64,000 bases of DNA from Desulfuromonadales bacterium (GCA_013377095.1 JACAAY010000001.1:91100-155099); one strand, 5' to 3'; positions 44,342 through 57,333 are shown, counted from the first letter of the stretch. The notes: generated by a model from the letters alone, not told the origin. Numbers and translations: made by a program.

Positions 44342-45190
44342 CTAGTCGAAGAAGCTTTTGTCCTGGGTAAAGGCCGTTTCGAAGGAAGCCATCATACCCG
44401 ACAACTGCTCCTCGTCCAGATTCAGCATGCGGGCCGGTATGGATTCGTGCAGCAGGAGTTCCGGTTCCGGTTCGCGCTGTCCCAGGCCGATCTTGTGGCA
44501 GAAGAGGTTTGCCAGACCCACGATACAGGTAATGGTAACCTGGTAGGGATCCTCATCTTCCGGAAAATTGAAGCTATGGTGCTCAAGCACGGCTTTCATC
44601 AACATTTCCGGAAAGTTCCATTTTTGAATGACCAGCCCTCCCACTTCGGCATGACTGTACGGATAGAACTGCTGCTCGGCTTCGATAAACGAGAGGTCTT
44701 CATTGTAGCATTTCTGCATGACCAGCTGGAATTGCTTGCTGTCGATGTTGTTCATGATGGTTTTGCCGATATCATGGAACAGCCCACCCAGGAACGCCTC
44801 TTCATCGTTGGCCAACTGAGTCGTGTTGGCGATGATCCGTGCCGCCAGCCCAGCCCCAAATGAGTGTTCCCAGAGCATTTTTTCCGTCAGGCCGTAGGTT
44901 TTGTAGACCTGTTTGACCGATGCTGCCATGACGAGGCTCTTGAGGGTGTTGTAGCCGAGCATCATAATTGCGTGGGACAGGGTATTGATCTGGCGTTTGC
45001 AGCCGAAAAACGTGGAGTTGGATATTTTGAGAACCCTGGCCGCCACCGCCGGATCGGAGGATACCACTCTGGCAAGATCCTCTGCTGTTGTCGATTCACT
45101 CTCGACGAGTTGCAGCACCTTTGTCGCCACCACAGGAATGGTCGGCAGATCATTGGCGTTCATTATAAGTTGTTCCAAGTCTCTGTTCAT
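44342..45190 (-). CDS. HDOD domain signalling protein
   Basis: A 282-residue protein, nearly all an HDOD domain: LPTIPVVATKVLQLVESES, DPAVAARVLKISNSTFFG, LGYNTLKSLVMA and a partly kept HD motif in GGLFHDIGKTIMNNI. HDOD proteins are usually not hydrolases but signalling adaptors, often tied to c-di-GMP and motility. GGAG precedes the ATG. It stands alone, divergent from the TPR gene. Confidence 0.92.
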   Translation of the reverse strand: MNRDLEQLIMNANDLPTIPVVATKVLQLVESESTTAEDLARVVSSDPAVAARVLKISNSTFFGCKRQINTLSHAIMMLGYNTLKSLVMAASVKQVYKTYGLTEKMLWEHSFGAGLAARIIANTTQLANDEEAFLGGLFHDIGKTIMNNIDSKQFQLVMQKCYNEDLSFIEAEQQFYPYSHAEVGGLVIQKWNFPEMLMKAVLEHHSFNFPEDEDPYQVTITCIVGLANLFCHKIGLGQREPEPELLLHESIPARMLNLDEEQLSGMMASFETAFTQDKSFFD

Positions 45191-45294
45191 GTATCCTGCT
45201 CCTCACCTGTTTGTGGTTTCGGCCATGTCTGTCCGTAAATATGCGCCTCATTATTGCACAATTTTGCATATAATCAAGGTATTAGCCTAAATAA

Positions 45295-45323
45295 TTGAAA
45301 TTTTGGCGAATCGTATGTATAAT
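45295..45323 (+). promoter_or_regulatory. Sigma-70 promoter of the TPR gene
   Basis: TTGAAA (45295-45300) and a perfect TATAAT (45318-45323) are 17 bp apart, 45 bp before the ATG at 45369. Confidence 0.8.
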
Positions 45324-45368
45324 CGCCCGGCCACACGAGTTTATTTTAATTTCAAGGATACTGACTCT

Positions 45369-47363
45369 ATGCGGATGATTCGATCATATTGTTTATTGCT
45401 GTGCTCTGTGCTGCTGCTGTGCGGGTTCAACTGGGGGGTATTTGGTGATTCGTGCAAGGAAGCGCAGTCGCTGGTTGATTCGCTGGAAACCGCTCGCGAC
45501 GAGGTTCAACTGCGACAGACTGAGGCCAAGATCCAGGCCCTCTGTCCCGACGGTGCCGCAGGACATTATGTCAGCGCCTTGATGCTTGAACGGGTCGGTA
45601 ATGTGGATGGAGCCATTAATGAGTATCGCCAGGCTCTCCGTCAAGAGAGCACATTTGCCAAGGCCAGCGGAAACCTCGGGCTGCTCTATGCCCAACAGGG
45701 AAGAAACAGCGAAGCATCGGTGGAGCTGACCCGCGGTCTGGCGGCATCTTCCAATTCGAAATATCATAAAGCACTGGGGCGCATTCTGGCGGATATGAAG
45801 GTTTACCCGCTGGCAATTCATCACTTGACCGAGGCTGGCACTGTTTTGACCCGCGATCCGGAGGTGTTTGCTACTTTGGCCGAAATTCAGCTTGCCATGG
45901 GACAGCCCGCCAAGGCGCTTGAAGAGTATGGCCGCGCGTTGAGCGCTGACCCGTCCTATGAAAAGGCCCACACAGGTATTGCCTCGATCTACCTGGGACG
46001 CAATGAACCGGACAAGGCCTTGGAGGAGTTGAAGAAGGCTGAGATGGCCAACCCTCAAAACCGGCAGATCCACCTGATGATGGCGGGTATCTACGAGAAA
46101 AAGGGTGATTCAAAGCTGGCCAATTACGAAAATCTGCTGGCCGGCAAGGGGAAAGTCGTGACACCGGCGCCGGCAGGCGCAATTTCAGCGCCTCCAGCGA
46201 CCCCATTAACAGCGTCCTTGAATCCGGCAAAACAGGATTCGGTGGAGCCTGCTGCAGCGGAAGATCTTGATAAGAACGTGGAGCTGCTGAAGGAAGCCAT
46301 CAAGGAGTCTCCTGACAAAGCTGCCGAGGTCTATGGCAAGCTGGGTAATCTCTACCGCTCCGCGGGAAAAGATACAGAGGCTATTGCCGCCTATAAAGAG
46401 GCGGTCTACCGCAACAGCACCAGCAGCGACGTTTACCTCAATCTGGGACTTCTGCACGAAAAACATGCCAACCTGGATGAGGCGGTGGTGGCATATAAAC
46501 AGGCCATCAAGGTTAAGCCGGATAACTCCGCGGCACTGTTGCGGCTGGCTGATCTCTATCTTGCCCGGGGAAGCCATGCCCAGGCGGTGGAGCAGTATAG
46601 TGAATTCCTCAAGCTCAAACCCGATAGTCCCGATATTCAGCTCAAGCTGGCTCGTATCCTTGCCCGGAACAAGGATACCGGCCTGGCCATCGATGCCTAC
46701 AATGCTGTTCTGAAGAGTTCTCCCGACAATCTTGATGCCAACCGCGAGGTGGCTGCGCTGTACAAACTCAAGGGAATGAATGACAAGGCGGTGGAGCACT
46801 ACAAAAAGGCTCTGGCCCAGCAGAAGGACGATAGTGATACCCGTAATGCACTTGTTTCAATCTATGTTAAAAATAAACAGTACGATGAGATTACCGAACT
46901 CCTCAAGGGGGCGGTGGAGCTCTCTCCCGAAGATCCCAACAATCACTACAAACTGGGTTTGATCTACGAATTCAGGAAAGACTATGACAACGCCGTTGCC
47001 AGTTATAAGAAGGCTGCCGAACTGAAGCCGGACCATGCTCGTGCTTTCAACGCTCTGGGGCGGTTGTACATGAAGACCGGTAAGATCAGCGAAGCCAAGG
47101 AAGCGCTGGAGGCGGCTAGAAAAGCTGATCCCAGCCTGGAGGAGACTGCGGTTCTGTTGAACAACATCCGCGATGAGTTCAGTCCTGAGCAGCACGGAAT
47201 CAGCAAGAGCCTCAGAAGCTCCCATTCCCGAAAGGGCAGGAAAGGGAAACGATCCGCAAAAAGCGCCAAATCCGGCGTTTCGAAAAAAGCCGGCTCATCA
47301 AAAAAAAGCGCGGGACATAAAAAGAGCGCGGCGACCGGCAAAGCCAAATCAAAAAAACACTAG
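45369..47363 (+). CDS. Exported TPR-repeat protein with basic C-terminal tail
   Basis: A 664-residue protein. The N-terminus is a signal-like segment (SYCLLLCSVLLLCGFNWG); the Cys in LLLCG is only a poor lipobox. About twelve to fourteen tetratricopeptide repeats follow (for example AINEYRQALRQESTFAKASG; DAVASYKKAAELKPDHARAFN-type units), interrupted near residues 260-300 by an Ala/Pro-rich linker. The last 45 residues are almost only Lys, Ser, Ala and Gly, a highly basic tail. It likely scaffolds protein complexes in the periplasm or at the envelope. The ATG at 45369 fits the signal start. The GH13 gene follows 42 bp later. Confidence 0.8.
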   Translation: MRMIRSYCLLLCSVLLLCGFNWGVFGDSCKEAQSLVDSLETARDEVQLRQTEAKIQALCPDGAAGHYVSALMLERVGNVDGAINEYRQALRQESTFAKASGNLGLLYAQQGRNSEASVELTRGLAASSNSKYHKALGRILADMKVYPLAIHHLTEAGTVLTRDPEVFATLAEIQLAMGQPAKALEEYGRALSADPSYEKAHTGIASIYLGRNEPDKALEELKKAEMANPQNRQIHLMMAGIYEKKGDSKLANYENLLAGKGKVVTPAPAGAISAPPATPLTASLNPAKQDSVEPAAAEDLDKNVELLKEAIKESPDKAAEVYGKLGNLYRSAGKDTEAIAAYKEAVYRNSTSSDVYLNLGLLHEKHANLDEAVVAYKQAIKVKPDNSAALLRLADLYLARGSHAQAVEQYSEFLKLKPDSPDIQLKLARILARNKDTGLAIDAYNAVLKSSPDNLDANREVAALYKLKGMNDKAVEHYKKALAQQKDDSDTRNALVSIYVKNKQYDEITELLKGAVELSPEDPNNHYKLGLIYEFRKDYDNAVASYKKAAELKPDHARAFNALGRLYMKTGKISEAKEALEAARKADPSLEETAVLLNNIRDEFSPEQHGISKSLRSSHSRKGRKGKRSAKSAKSGVSKKAGSSKKSAGHKKSAATGKAKSKKH

Positions 47364-47405
47364 CACTCACAAGTCCTTATCTCTGCATTAGGGGTGGTTG
47401 GAGAC

Positions 47406-50400
47406 ATGAAAGAACAGCGAATTGCTGCAAGATACTTTCCCCATGCGATCCAGATTTCCGCCCAATCCTGGCGCTCTCATAATCTGGGAGCGCTCTCGGA
47501 ACAGATTTCCACACGGGGTATTCCCGGAATCATTTTTTTTCGCCAGCTGGCTCTTCGGCTGAACCGTCAACTCCCCCAGGGGGCAACACCGGTCCATGCT
47601 GGCCAGATCAACCTGTTTGCCTCTCTGCAGGCAGTGTTCCGCTATCTGATCGATGTGGTTGCCGAGCAGCAGGTGCAGGGGCTGCTTGAGGATGCCCTGC
47701 GCCGAAGCGGTATCAAGCCAGCCGACGAGACGGTGCGTCTGGTCGCAAGCAGTTTTGTTGAACAGTTTCCGCCCGCGCCGGTGCTTGAGGGGGCGGTGTC
47801 GTCCGGAGCGTGGCTCGACGTCTCCGGTTCCCGGGCCGAACACACACGAACCGTCTTGCGCGAGTTGTTGCTGCTGAAGCTGGCGTCGGAAAATCCGGCG
47901 GTCGACAGTTTTCGTCAGATTCTTGATGATGGTGACCTGATAGCTGCCTGTGAGGGCTACCCGCGGTTGGTAACCGCCATGACTGCGGCACTGGCCAGCG
48001 GACCAACGTTGCCGGGATTTGACATGACGCTGCCAGAGGTTCTGTGGGCGCCGATTAAGGCCTCACCCGGGTCTCTGGCAGGACAGGTGGCTTTTATACG
48101 TGAACAGTGGGGAGCTTTGCTCCCTCCGGATTTGTGGGAAGAGTTGACCGGTGCTTTTGACATTCTGCTGGAAGAGGAGCGCGAAAGAGGTTGGGGAGGT
48201 GGTGAGTCGGGACCGACGCAGGTTATGGAGTTCGGGCATCCCGCGCAACCGGATGCGCTATTTTCCCCTGTGTCCGCAGGTGGCGGTTCGGTGCTGGCCG
48301 GCTATGATTATCCCGAATATGAGCAGTTTTCCAGTGATGCCGACTGGATGTCCAATGTGGTCATGATGGCCAAGATGGTGTATATCTGGCTCGATCAACT
48401 CAGCAGCCAGTATGGACGACCCATAACCTGCCTTGATCAGGTGCCCGATGAGGAGTTGGACCGCCTGGCAGGCGCAGGGTTTTCCGCTCTCTGGCTGATC
48501 GGGGTCTGGGAACGTTCTCCCGCTTCCCGACGCATCAAGCAGCTCTGCGGCAACTCAGACGCCATTGCATCGGCTTATTCGCTGTATGATTACGAGATCG
48601 CCGCTGATCTGGGAGGCTGGGATGCACTGGCAAACCTGCGTGAAAGGTCTCGTAAGCGTGGCATACGTCTGGCCAGTGACATGGTTCCCAACCACACCGG
48701 TATCTACTCACGGTGGGTAGTCGAACACCCGGACTGGTTCATCCAGACCGATTATCCACCGTTTCCCTCCTATCAGTTCAACGGTGAAGATCTCTCCTGC
48801 AGTGAAAATGTTGCGCTTCAGATTGAGGACGGTTACTGGACCAAACGCGACGCTGCGGTTGTATTTCGTCTCGTGGATCGCACTACTGGCCGTACCCGTT
48901 ATATCTATCATGGAAATGACGGCACCAGCTTTCCCTGGAACGATACCGCCCAACTTAACTATCTGATGCCTGAAGTTCGCGAAGCGGTAATTCAGACCAT
49001 CCTGCACGTAGCCCGCAATTTCCCCATTATCCGCTTCGATGCTGCCATGACCCTGGCAAAAAAACATTTTCAACGACTCTGGTTTCCTATTCGCGGTCTG
49101 GGAGGCGGTGTTCCTTCCCGTGCCGAACATGGCATGACCCGCGAGGAGTTTGACGCACTGTTTCCGGTGGAGTTCTGGCGTCAGGTGGTTGACCGTGTAG
49201 CGGTCGAGGCGCCCGGAACACTGCTTCTGGCCGAGGCGTTCTGGATGATGGAGGGGTATTTCGTACGAACATTGGGGATGCACCGGGTTTACAACAGTGC
49301 TTTTATGAATATGCTGAAGCGGGAAGAGAATGCCAAATATCGTAAAACCATCAAGAATGTGCTGGAGTTCAATCCTGAAATTCTGAAGCGTTTTGTTAAC
49401 TTCATGAACAACCCCGATGAAAAAACAGCTGTCGAACAATTTGGCACCGAGGGGAAGTATTTTGGCGCCTGTGTCTTGATGGTAACCATGCCTGGTCTGC
49501 CCATGTTCGGCCATGGACAGCTGGAGGGGCTACGTGAAAAATACGGCATGGAATACCGGCGTGCCTACTGGGATGAGTCGGTTGATCAGGGATTGCTGCA
49601 GGGGCACCGGATGTGGATCTTTCCCCTGCTCCATCGGCGCGGCCTCTTTTCAGGTTCGGAAAACTTTGTCCTCTATGATTTTGAAACAGGGAGCGGGGTT
49701 GACGAAAACGTCTTTGCCTATTCAAACCGCGCCGGAGAGCAGCGGGCCCTGGTTTTGTATCACAACCATTACGCAGTTACTGCAGGCTTAATCAGGGAAT
49801 CATCCCCCATAGCTGTCACGGGCGGAGGTGAATCACCGGAACTGTACCGGACAACGATCGCCGAAAGTCTGGGTTTTGTCTCCGACCTGGGGGTCTACTA
49901 CGCTTTCCGCGATGTCTCCAGCGGCCTCGAATTTTTACGTAGCGGGCAGGAACTGACCGAAAAGGGTCTCTATGCTGAATTGGGGGAATACGAGTTCCAT
50001 GTTTTCCTGGACTTTCGTATGATTCGAGATGACAGCGATGGCTCCTGGAAGGGTCTCTGCGCTGCCCTCAATGGACTGGGCGTTGAAAATCTGGAGGATG
50101 AGCGTCGTCAGGTTCGCTTTGCCGAACAGAATAGCGCTTTTCGCACGGTTCTGGAGCTGGCTCAGTCAGTATCCGGCAGCGTACTGGCGGACCTGGTAAC
50201 TTCCGGGGTACTATTAAACGACTCCCGAGACCGTTTTCAAGCAACCCTGAGGGGACAGCCAGCTGATGCCGGCGTCAGATCTTCGGAAATAGTGCCTGAC
50301 ATGCTTCAAGCCATTTCACTGATGGAGGGCTTGTCTGCATTGAGGACGTCTTCGCTGCATGCGAAAGAGTTTATCTCGACGGTCGTGCACGCTACGAATT

Positions 50401-50966
50401 CCGTAGCCGGCGCCAGGGTGCTGTTGGCGTGGATGCTGCTGCGGGATTCTGAGCCGGATGCTCTGGATCGTTTTGGTTTCGAGTTTTGTCTGCGTCGCAT
50501 GCACTCCATCGAGTCGGGGCAGGATGCTCCGGGAACAGGTGACCCTGTGCAACTGCTGCGGGCGCTTCTGGCATGTGCCCATGGTGGACTGATGAAAAGT
50601 AGTACCCCATTCAACGAGATTTTTTCTATTCCATCCTGCTGCAGTTATATGCTGATACACGAAAGCGGCGGTACGACCTGGTTCAATAAGGAGCGTTTTG
50701 AGGAACTGGCTACCTGGATCCTTGTCATCAAGCTCTGTGACAGGGCAGCGGCAGCATGGCAGCCTGCTGGCCGCACTCTGGCGGCATGGTGCGCGGCATC
50801 GGGACGTGAACTGCAACGTCTCACTGAACTGGCAACTCACGCCGGTTACCGGTTGACGCTGTTCCGGAACCTGATTGCACCCGTGCCGAAGAGAGTCACC
50901 GGGAAAAGAGCTGATAAGGATGTACCACTTCAGACCGCGCAACGATCAACGAAAAAACGCAGGTGA
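47406..50966 (+). CDS. Very large GH13-like alpha-amylase family protein
   Basis: A 1186-residue protein without signal peptide. Residues about 310-780 form a GH13 barrel: FSALWLIGVWERSP, SDMVPNHTGIYS (region I), IIRFDAAMTL near 543 (nucleophile Asp), LLLAEAFWMMEG near 606 (acid/base Glu) and FMNNPDEKT near 665 in place of the usual NHD. Helical N-terminal (1-300) and C-terminal (800-1186) domains are not recognisable. It may act on glycogen, maltodextrin or trehalose-type substrates in the cytosol. GGAG precedes the ATG at 47406. A bidirectional terminator follows. Confidence 0.85.
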   Translation: MKEQRIAARYFPHAIQISAQSWRSHNLGALSEQISTRGIPGIIFFRQLALRLNRQLPQGATPVHAGQINLFASLQAVFRYLIDVVAEQQVQGLLEDALRRSGIKPADETVRLVASSFVEQFPPAPVLEGAVSSGAWLDVSGSRAEHTRTVLRELLLLKLASENPAVDSFRQILDDGDLIAACEGYPRLVTAMTAALASGPTLPGFDMTLPEVLWAPIKASPGSLAGQVAFIREQWGALLPPDLWEELTGAFDILLEEERERGWGGGESGPTQVMEFGHPAQPDALFSPVSAGGGSVLAGYDYPEYEQFSSDADWMSNVVMMAKMVYIWLDQLSSQYGRPITCLDQVPDEELDRLAGAGFSALWLIGVWERSPASRRIKQLCGNSDAIASAYSLYDYEIAADLGGWDALANLRERSRKRGIRLASDMVPNHTGIYSRWVVEHPDWFIQTDYPPFPSYQFNGEDLSCSENVALQIEDGYWTKRDAAVVFRLVDRTTGRTRYIYHGNDGTSFPWNDTAQLNYLMPEVREAVIQTILHVARNFPIIRFDAAMTLAKKHFQRLWFPIRGLGGGVPSRAEHGMTREEFDALFPVEFWRQVVDRVAVEAPGTLLLAEAFWMMEGYFVRTLGMHRVYNSAFMNMLKREENAKYRKTIKNVLEFNPEILKRFVNFMNNPDEKTAVEQFGTEGKYFGACVLMVTMPGLPMFGHGQLEGLREKYGMEYRRAYWDESVDQGLLQGHRMWIFPLLHRRGLFSGSENFVLYDFETGSGVDENVFAYSNRAGEQRALVLYHNHYAVTAGLIRESSPIAVTGGGESPELYRTTIAESLGFVSDLGVYYAFRDVSSGLEFLRSGQELTEKGLYAELGEYEFHVFLDFRMIRDDSDGSWKGLCAALNGLGVENLEDERRQVRFAEQNSAFRTVLELAQSVSGSVLADLVTSGVLLNDSRDRFQATLRGQPADAGVRSSEIVPDMLQAISLMEGLSALRTSSLHAKEFISTVVHATNSVAGARVLLAWMLLRDSEPDALDRFGFEFCLRRMHSIESGQDAPGTGDPVQLLRALLACAHGGLMKSSTPFNEIFSIPSCCSYMLIHESGGTTWFNKERFEELATWILVIKLCDRAAAAWQPAGRTLAAWCAASGRELQRLTELATHAGYRLTLFRNLIAPVPKRVTGKRADKDVPLQTAQRSTKKRR

Positions 50967-51004
50967 AGACAAAATAATAGTCAGATGAGCAGCAACACCA
51001 TAAT

Positions 51005-51042
51005 AAAAGCCCCCCAGGCCTGTGATCCTGGAGGGCTTTTTT
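51005..51042. terminator. Bidirectional terminator between the GH13 gene and purA
   Basis: AAAAGCCCCCCAGG pairs with CCTGGAGGGCTTTT (one mismatch), followed by TT on the plus strand and AAAA-derived T on the minus strand. It serves both convergent genes. Confidence 0.88.
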
Positions 51043-51064
51043 ACTTCGATCTGAATCAGTGTGT

Positions 51065-53673
<2,609 letters not shown>

Positions 53674-53674
53674 G

Positions 53675-55195
53675 TTACTCAACTTTCTTGATTGCCAATG
53701 ATGCCGCGCCACGGGTGGTTATGCCGGGGCGTTGCACAGTCTGCAGAATCAGCAGCTCGTTGCGCGCCTCATCAAAGTAGTAGTCGGGCATATAATTCTG
53801 TGTCTCACGGGTATGCCATTTTTCATCCAGGCTGGAACCATTCCAGCTGAAGCAGTAGACAGCTCCCTTCTTGTAGGAACGAGCGTTTCCGATAACCCAG
53901 AAACCATCATTCTTGCCCACCAGCACATCACCCTTGGAGGTGACCTGGATGCGCTGGTCCATGAAGATCCAGCGGAACTTGTCGTTGGTTACACGCACAT
54001 TTACCAGGTCTTCCTTCTGGAAATAGAGCTCTGAGCCGCCGAATTTATCGTTGCTGCGCCAGAGTTCTTTCAGCTCCGTGTCGTACACAACCAGGTAACC
54101 GTCCGGGTTGATGACAACGGTGTATATCTTGCCATCACCATCGGTGAACTGATTGAAGCCAAAGATGTTCCCGAAACGGGGCATTTTAATCGGGTTGGTC
54201 AGGGTGATTTTTGAGCCGTTGCGGTGAGCTTCGGCAACGTCACCATAGAAATCGGCGTCACGCCCCACGGCCTGGGCGTACAGTTTTCTGGGAGCGCCGG
54301 CCAGGCTGAAACTGCGGAAGTAGTAGGGCAGGTCTTCAGCAACCCGAACCAGTTTGCCGCCTTTGACCTGCCAGACCTGGGAGGAAAGCTCTTCGCCATG
54401 TATGATGGTCAGGTAAATGTCCTGTTGGCCGTCGCTTCCTTCCATAACGTCCAGCGAGAGAATTTTTTCGATATTCTTGAATTCAGTTTCAGCCACCAGC
54501 TTCATGGCATCGCTCTGATGGTAATAGGAGAGGCGGCGGGCTTCCGCCAGGAAAACCTCACGGCTACCGTCAGCCAGTGTTTTGCCGGTTGCAATGAGAT
54601 TTGCCGCGCCGGCCAGTCGCTTGCTCTGCCATCCACTTGCCGGTGTTTGTTCGACATCCTTGGGTTTTATGAACTCTTCAGTTCGGGCCGCATGTACCGG
54701 CTCGCTTTTGATGATGTCGGATTTGGTCGTTATGACTGGTCGGACTACGGTTGCGGGAGTATTGGAGTACACCGGGGCGACGGACGTTATCTGTCCACTC
54801 GTATACAGTTTTGTCAGGTCAGCGGTCAGCTTGTCAGCCAGTTTTCCCATGGCCGGGATCAGTTCATCCTGGCTTTCACCCTGAACAAAGGCGCGAGTGA
54901 GAGTTTTTCCCCCAACACTCTTGGCCATGGCATCCACGCTGAAGATCTTGCCGATCACAACATAGGTTCCGGTCAGTATGGCATCGGCTTCCGTAGCACT
55001 GGAAACGGCGGTGATGCTGTCGCTGTTCAGACGCGACGCCAGCAGCGTCTGCAGGGTTGTTTTCAGCTCGTCCCTGTTCTGCACTCCGACTGCGTTCATA
55101 TCCCCTACGAAGACACGCAGCGGAGACGCGGCTAAGGCGGGTAGAGAACAAAACGCTACAAGCAGTATGGTAATGGTACTGGTTATGATTTTCAT
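53675..55195 (-). CDS. Exported protein with CsgG-like N-terminus and propeller-like C-terminus, function unknown
   Basis: A 506-residue protein with a signal peptide ([18 protein letters not shown]). Residues 22-135 resemble the TolB/CsgG-like nucleotide-free fold seen in lipoprotein assembly factors ([42 protein letters not shown]). Residues about 200-506 contain repeated strand units with aromatic and Asp/Gly-rich loops ([38 protein letters not shown]) like VCBS/FG-GAP repeats. GGAGG precedes the ATG at 55195. hisZ begins 1-2 nt after its stop. No named family. Confidence 0.75.
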   Translation of the reverse strand: MKIITSTITILLVAFCSLPALAASPLRVFVGDMNAVGVQNRDELKTTLQTLLASRLNSDSITAVSSATEADAILTGTYVVIGKIFSVDAMAKSVGGKTLTRAFVQGESQDELIPAMGKLADKLTADLTKLYTSGQITSVAPVYSNTPATVVRPVITTKSDIIKSEPVHAARTEEFIKPKDVEQTPASGWQSKRLAGAANLIATGKTLADGSREVFLAEARRLSYYHQSDAMKLVAETEFKNIEKILSLDVMEGSDGQQDIYLTIIHGEELSSQVWQVKGGKLVRVAEDLPYYFRSFSLAGAPRKLYAQAVGRDADFYGDVAEAHRNGSKITLTNPIKMPRFGNIFGFNQFTDGDGKIYTVVINPDGYLVVYDTELKELWRSNDKFGGSELYFQKEDLVNVRVTNDKFRWIFMDQRIQVTSKGDVLVGKNDGFWVIGNARSYKKGAVYCFSWNGSSLDEKWHTRETQNYMPDYYFDEARNELLILQTVQRPGITTRGAASLAIKKVE

Positions 55196-55251
55196 GATTC
55201 CTCCAATCCAAGTTCTCAACCTGTGGAGTATCGCAAAACTGCCCCCCAAAG

Positions 55252-55284
55252 TCAAAAAAAAAGGGCGGGATGGTTCCCGCCCTT
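55252..55284 (-). terminator. Rho-independent terminator after the porin-like gene
   Basis: Minus strand: AAGGGCGGGAA and TTCCCGCCCTT form a hairpin with a 3-nt loop, followed by a run of at least eight T. It ends the porin transcript and insulates the 506-residue protein gene. Confidence 0.93.
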
Positions 55285-55309
55285 CAGGTTGATAGTGATT
55301 TAGCAGATC

Positions 55310-56755
55310 TTAGAATGCATAGCTCAGCATGACACGTGCGGTGTAGGGGTCTTCCGGGTCTTTACCGGTTTTTACAATTTTTGCTGCACTTGGATCTTGG
55401 ACTGCAACGCCGTCATAGTAGCCGCCAAGGATCAGGTAGGCTGCCTGGATGCTGGCTGTCAGGTTGTCATACAGTTTGTAGCCGGCGGTGATGTTAACCT
55501 CTGTGCCGAGATAGTTGGTGCCGTTGGAGCCCGTTAAGGGGTTGATGCGCGTGGTTACATTGTTTTTTGCGGCCCAGGCTACACCAACGTTGGTGTTGAC
55601 GAACAGTTTCGGGGTAATCGTTGCGTCATAGCCGATGGTTGCCAGAATCATGCCCTGATTCTTGAAGGTGGTGGAGTTGATGACGTTCACATCAGCCTGG
55701 GTACCTTCCATATTGGCGGCCCTGTTCATCAGCATCATGTTTGATTCGTTGTAAGAGTTGCAGGAGGGTTGAACAGTGGTGTCTGTTACGTCCTGAGTCT
55801 GTACGACTCCCTGCCAGGAGGTGTTGATGCCGTCTTTGCCGTCATCGCCGGTGGTGTACAGAAAGGCGGTGCGCAGGTTGCCCGGTCCGATGGGGAGCTT
55901 GGCAGCGGCGTTGAAGGCGTAGCCGTTATAGGTCTGACGGGCAAGAGTGCCGTTTCTGACACCCTGTTGCATGGCTGCAAAGCCGCTCAGGCCAAGTTTG
56001 CCAATCTTGGCGTCGGCGTTCAGGCCGAAGACATTGATTTTGGTTGGTGAAGAGTTACGGTTGTCGGAGTAGAGGTAGTAGGCGCCACCGACTTTCAGGT
56101 TTTTGTTGATGTTGACATCAGTGCTGACAGCAACGATATCGAGGTCCGCATTACCTCTGAGTCCTGTATTATCGGCAGAGGTAGCTTTGAACAAGGTCTG
56201 ATCATAGGCACGGAAGTAGCCGACGTTGACGACGGCTGGTCCAAATGTACCGGCCAGATTTACACCGGCTAGGTCGGCATCGAGGAACACGCCTTTGAAG
56301 GCGTCTTTTACCGGCTGGATACCGGTGGTAACACGGATCGGAGTCGAAGGAATTCTGAAGTCAAGGTAGACCCACTTTGTCTCAAGGCTGACGGCGTCGG
56401 ATTCCATGGCGCCACCGGCGTTACGTGCTCCAGAGCCTTGGGCCTTGTCGCCGAACATGGTGTCGATCTCAAAACCGGTTACCAGTTTGAGATCGTCATT
56501 GGCTTTGGCGGTGTAGAACATGCGCAAGCGCTGATCAAAGAAGTTGCTGGTTTTACGATTTTCAGAAAAAACCGGAGTGTTTGAGTTGCCTTTATAGCCG
56601 AGAAAGCCGGGGCCGCCTGTTTCGTAGTTGCTGAGGAAGTACTTCAGGGTATAGCTTCCGTGGAACTCGTTATCAAAAGCCAGTGCCGAACTGGCAGTTG
56701 CCGCGCCCAGGGCGCCTGCTGCTGCGATGATCATCAGTTTCTTATTCAACTTCAT
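55310..56755 (-). CDS. Porin-like outer-membrane protein
   Basis: A 481-residue protein. Signal peptide (KLMIIAAAGALGAATASSALA), then many amphipathic strands with Tyr/Phe girdles and a terminal phenylalanine (RVMLSYAF). The start FDNEFHGSYTLKYFLSNYE is typical of Geobacter-type porins (sometimes called OmpJ-like or alginate-export-like). It probably forms a diffusion pore. GGAGGA lies before the ATG at 56755. A strong terminator follows at 55252. Substrate specificity is unknown. Confidence 0.85.
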   Translation of the reverse strand: MKLNKKLMIIAAAGALGAATASSALAFDNEFHGSYTLKYFLSNYETGGPGFLGYKGNSNTPVFSENRKTSNFFDQRLRMFYTAKANDDLKLVTGFEIDTMFGDKAQGSGARNAGGAMESDAVSLETKWVYLDFRIPSTPIRVTTGIQPVKDAFKGVFLDADLAGVNLAGTFGPAVVNVGYFRAYDQTLFKATSADNTGLRGNADLDIVAVSTDVNINKNLKVGGAYYLYSDNRNSSPTKINVFGLNADAKIGKLGLSGFAAMQQGVRNGTLARQTYNGYAFNAAAKLPIGPGNLRTAFLYTTGDDGKDGINTSWQGVVQTQDVTDTTVQPSCNSYNESNMMLMNRAANMEGTQADVNVINSTTFKNQGMILATIGYDATITPKLFVNTNVGVAWAAKNNVTTRINPLTGSNGTNYLGTEVNITAGYKLYDNLTASIQAAYLILGGYYDGVAVQDPSAAKIVKTGKDPEDPYTARVMLSYAF

Positions 56756-57333
56756 GGTTTTCCTCCTTCGGATAAATAAAAATTCTGCGTGTATTTTCGT
56801 GCAGGTGCTGCTCTCTGTTGAAATGGGTCTGTTCAGTCTGTGAGGTCGGTTCACCACCTTTCTATCTTTTTAGATGCGTATATAGTTTTCTGCTGATCAA
56901 GAAGTAGGTCGCTGAAACTTAAAAACCCTTGAAAGACCCCGCATCGAGGACACTTCAAAGGTAATATGGTATGACCTTTTGTGGTGCTTCTCTGAAACGT
57001 GTCACAGTGTTGGTTTCGCCTCCTGGATTGTTCCCACTCCCACTAAAGGGAGTGAAAATAAATCACATGGCAGCAACTTTTCGGATCGTCATGTTTCATG
57101 ATATTCACAATTTTTGCATGTTTTAGCCGATATAACGAGCAGTTGTCAACAAAAAAAGAGCTGATAATCAAAATGTTACACAGATGTGTTCGAAAAGGTA
57201 CCTGGAAAAGCGTGTTTAGCTCGGTTATATGACGAAAAATAGCGCCGGGTTTGTCGGAATGTCTGTCCAGGAGGTGGGGCGCCGCTGCAATAAAAAAGCG
57301 TGATGTGGTGATATGGTCTAACCAGTTGCTGTC
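56756..57333. other. Non-coding upstream region of the porin gene
   Basis: About 580 bp with no convincing gene. The minus-strand frame 57043-57384 starts inside the terminator of the methylmalonyl-CoA epimerase gene and lacks a ribosome site. The region presumably holds the porin promoter, but no hexamer pair is clear enough to call. Confidence 0.5.

Noticed and set aside
44118..44345. 75-codon plus-strand frame
   Set aside because: Overlaps the better-supported 58-codon gene in another frame.
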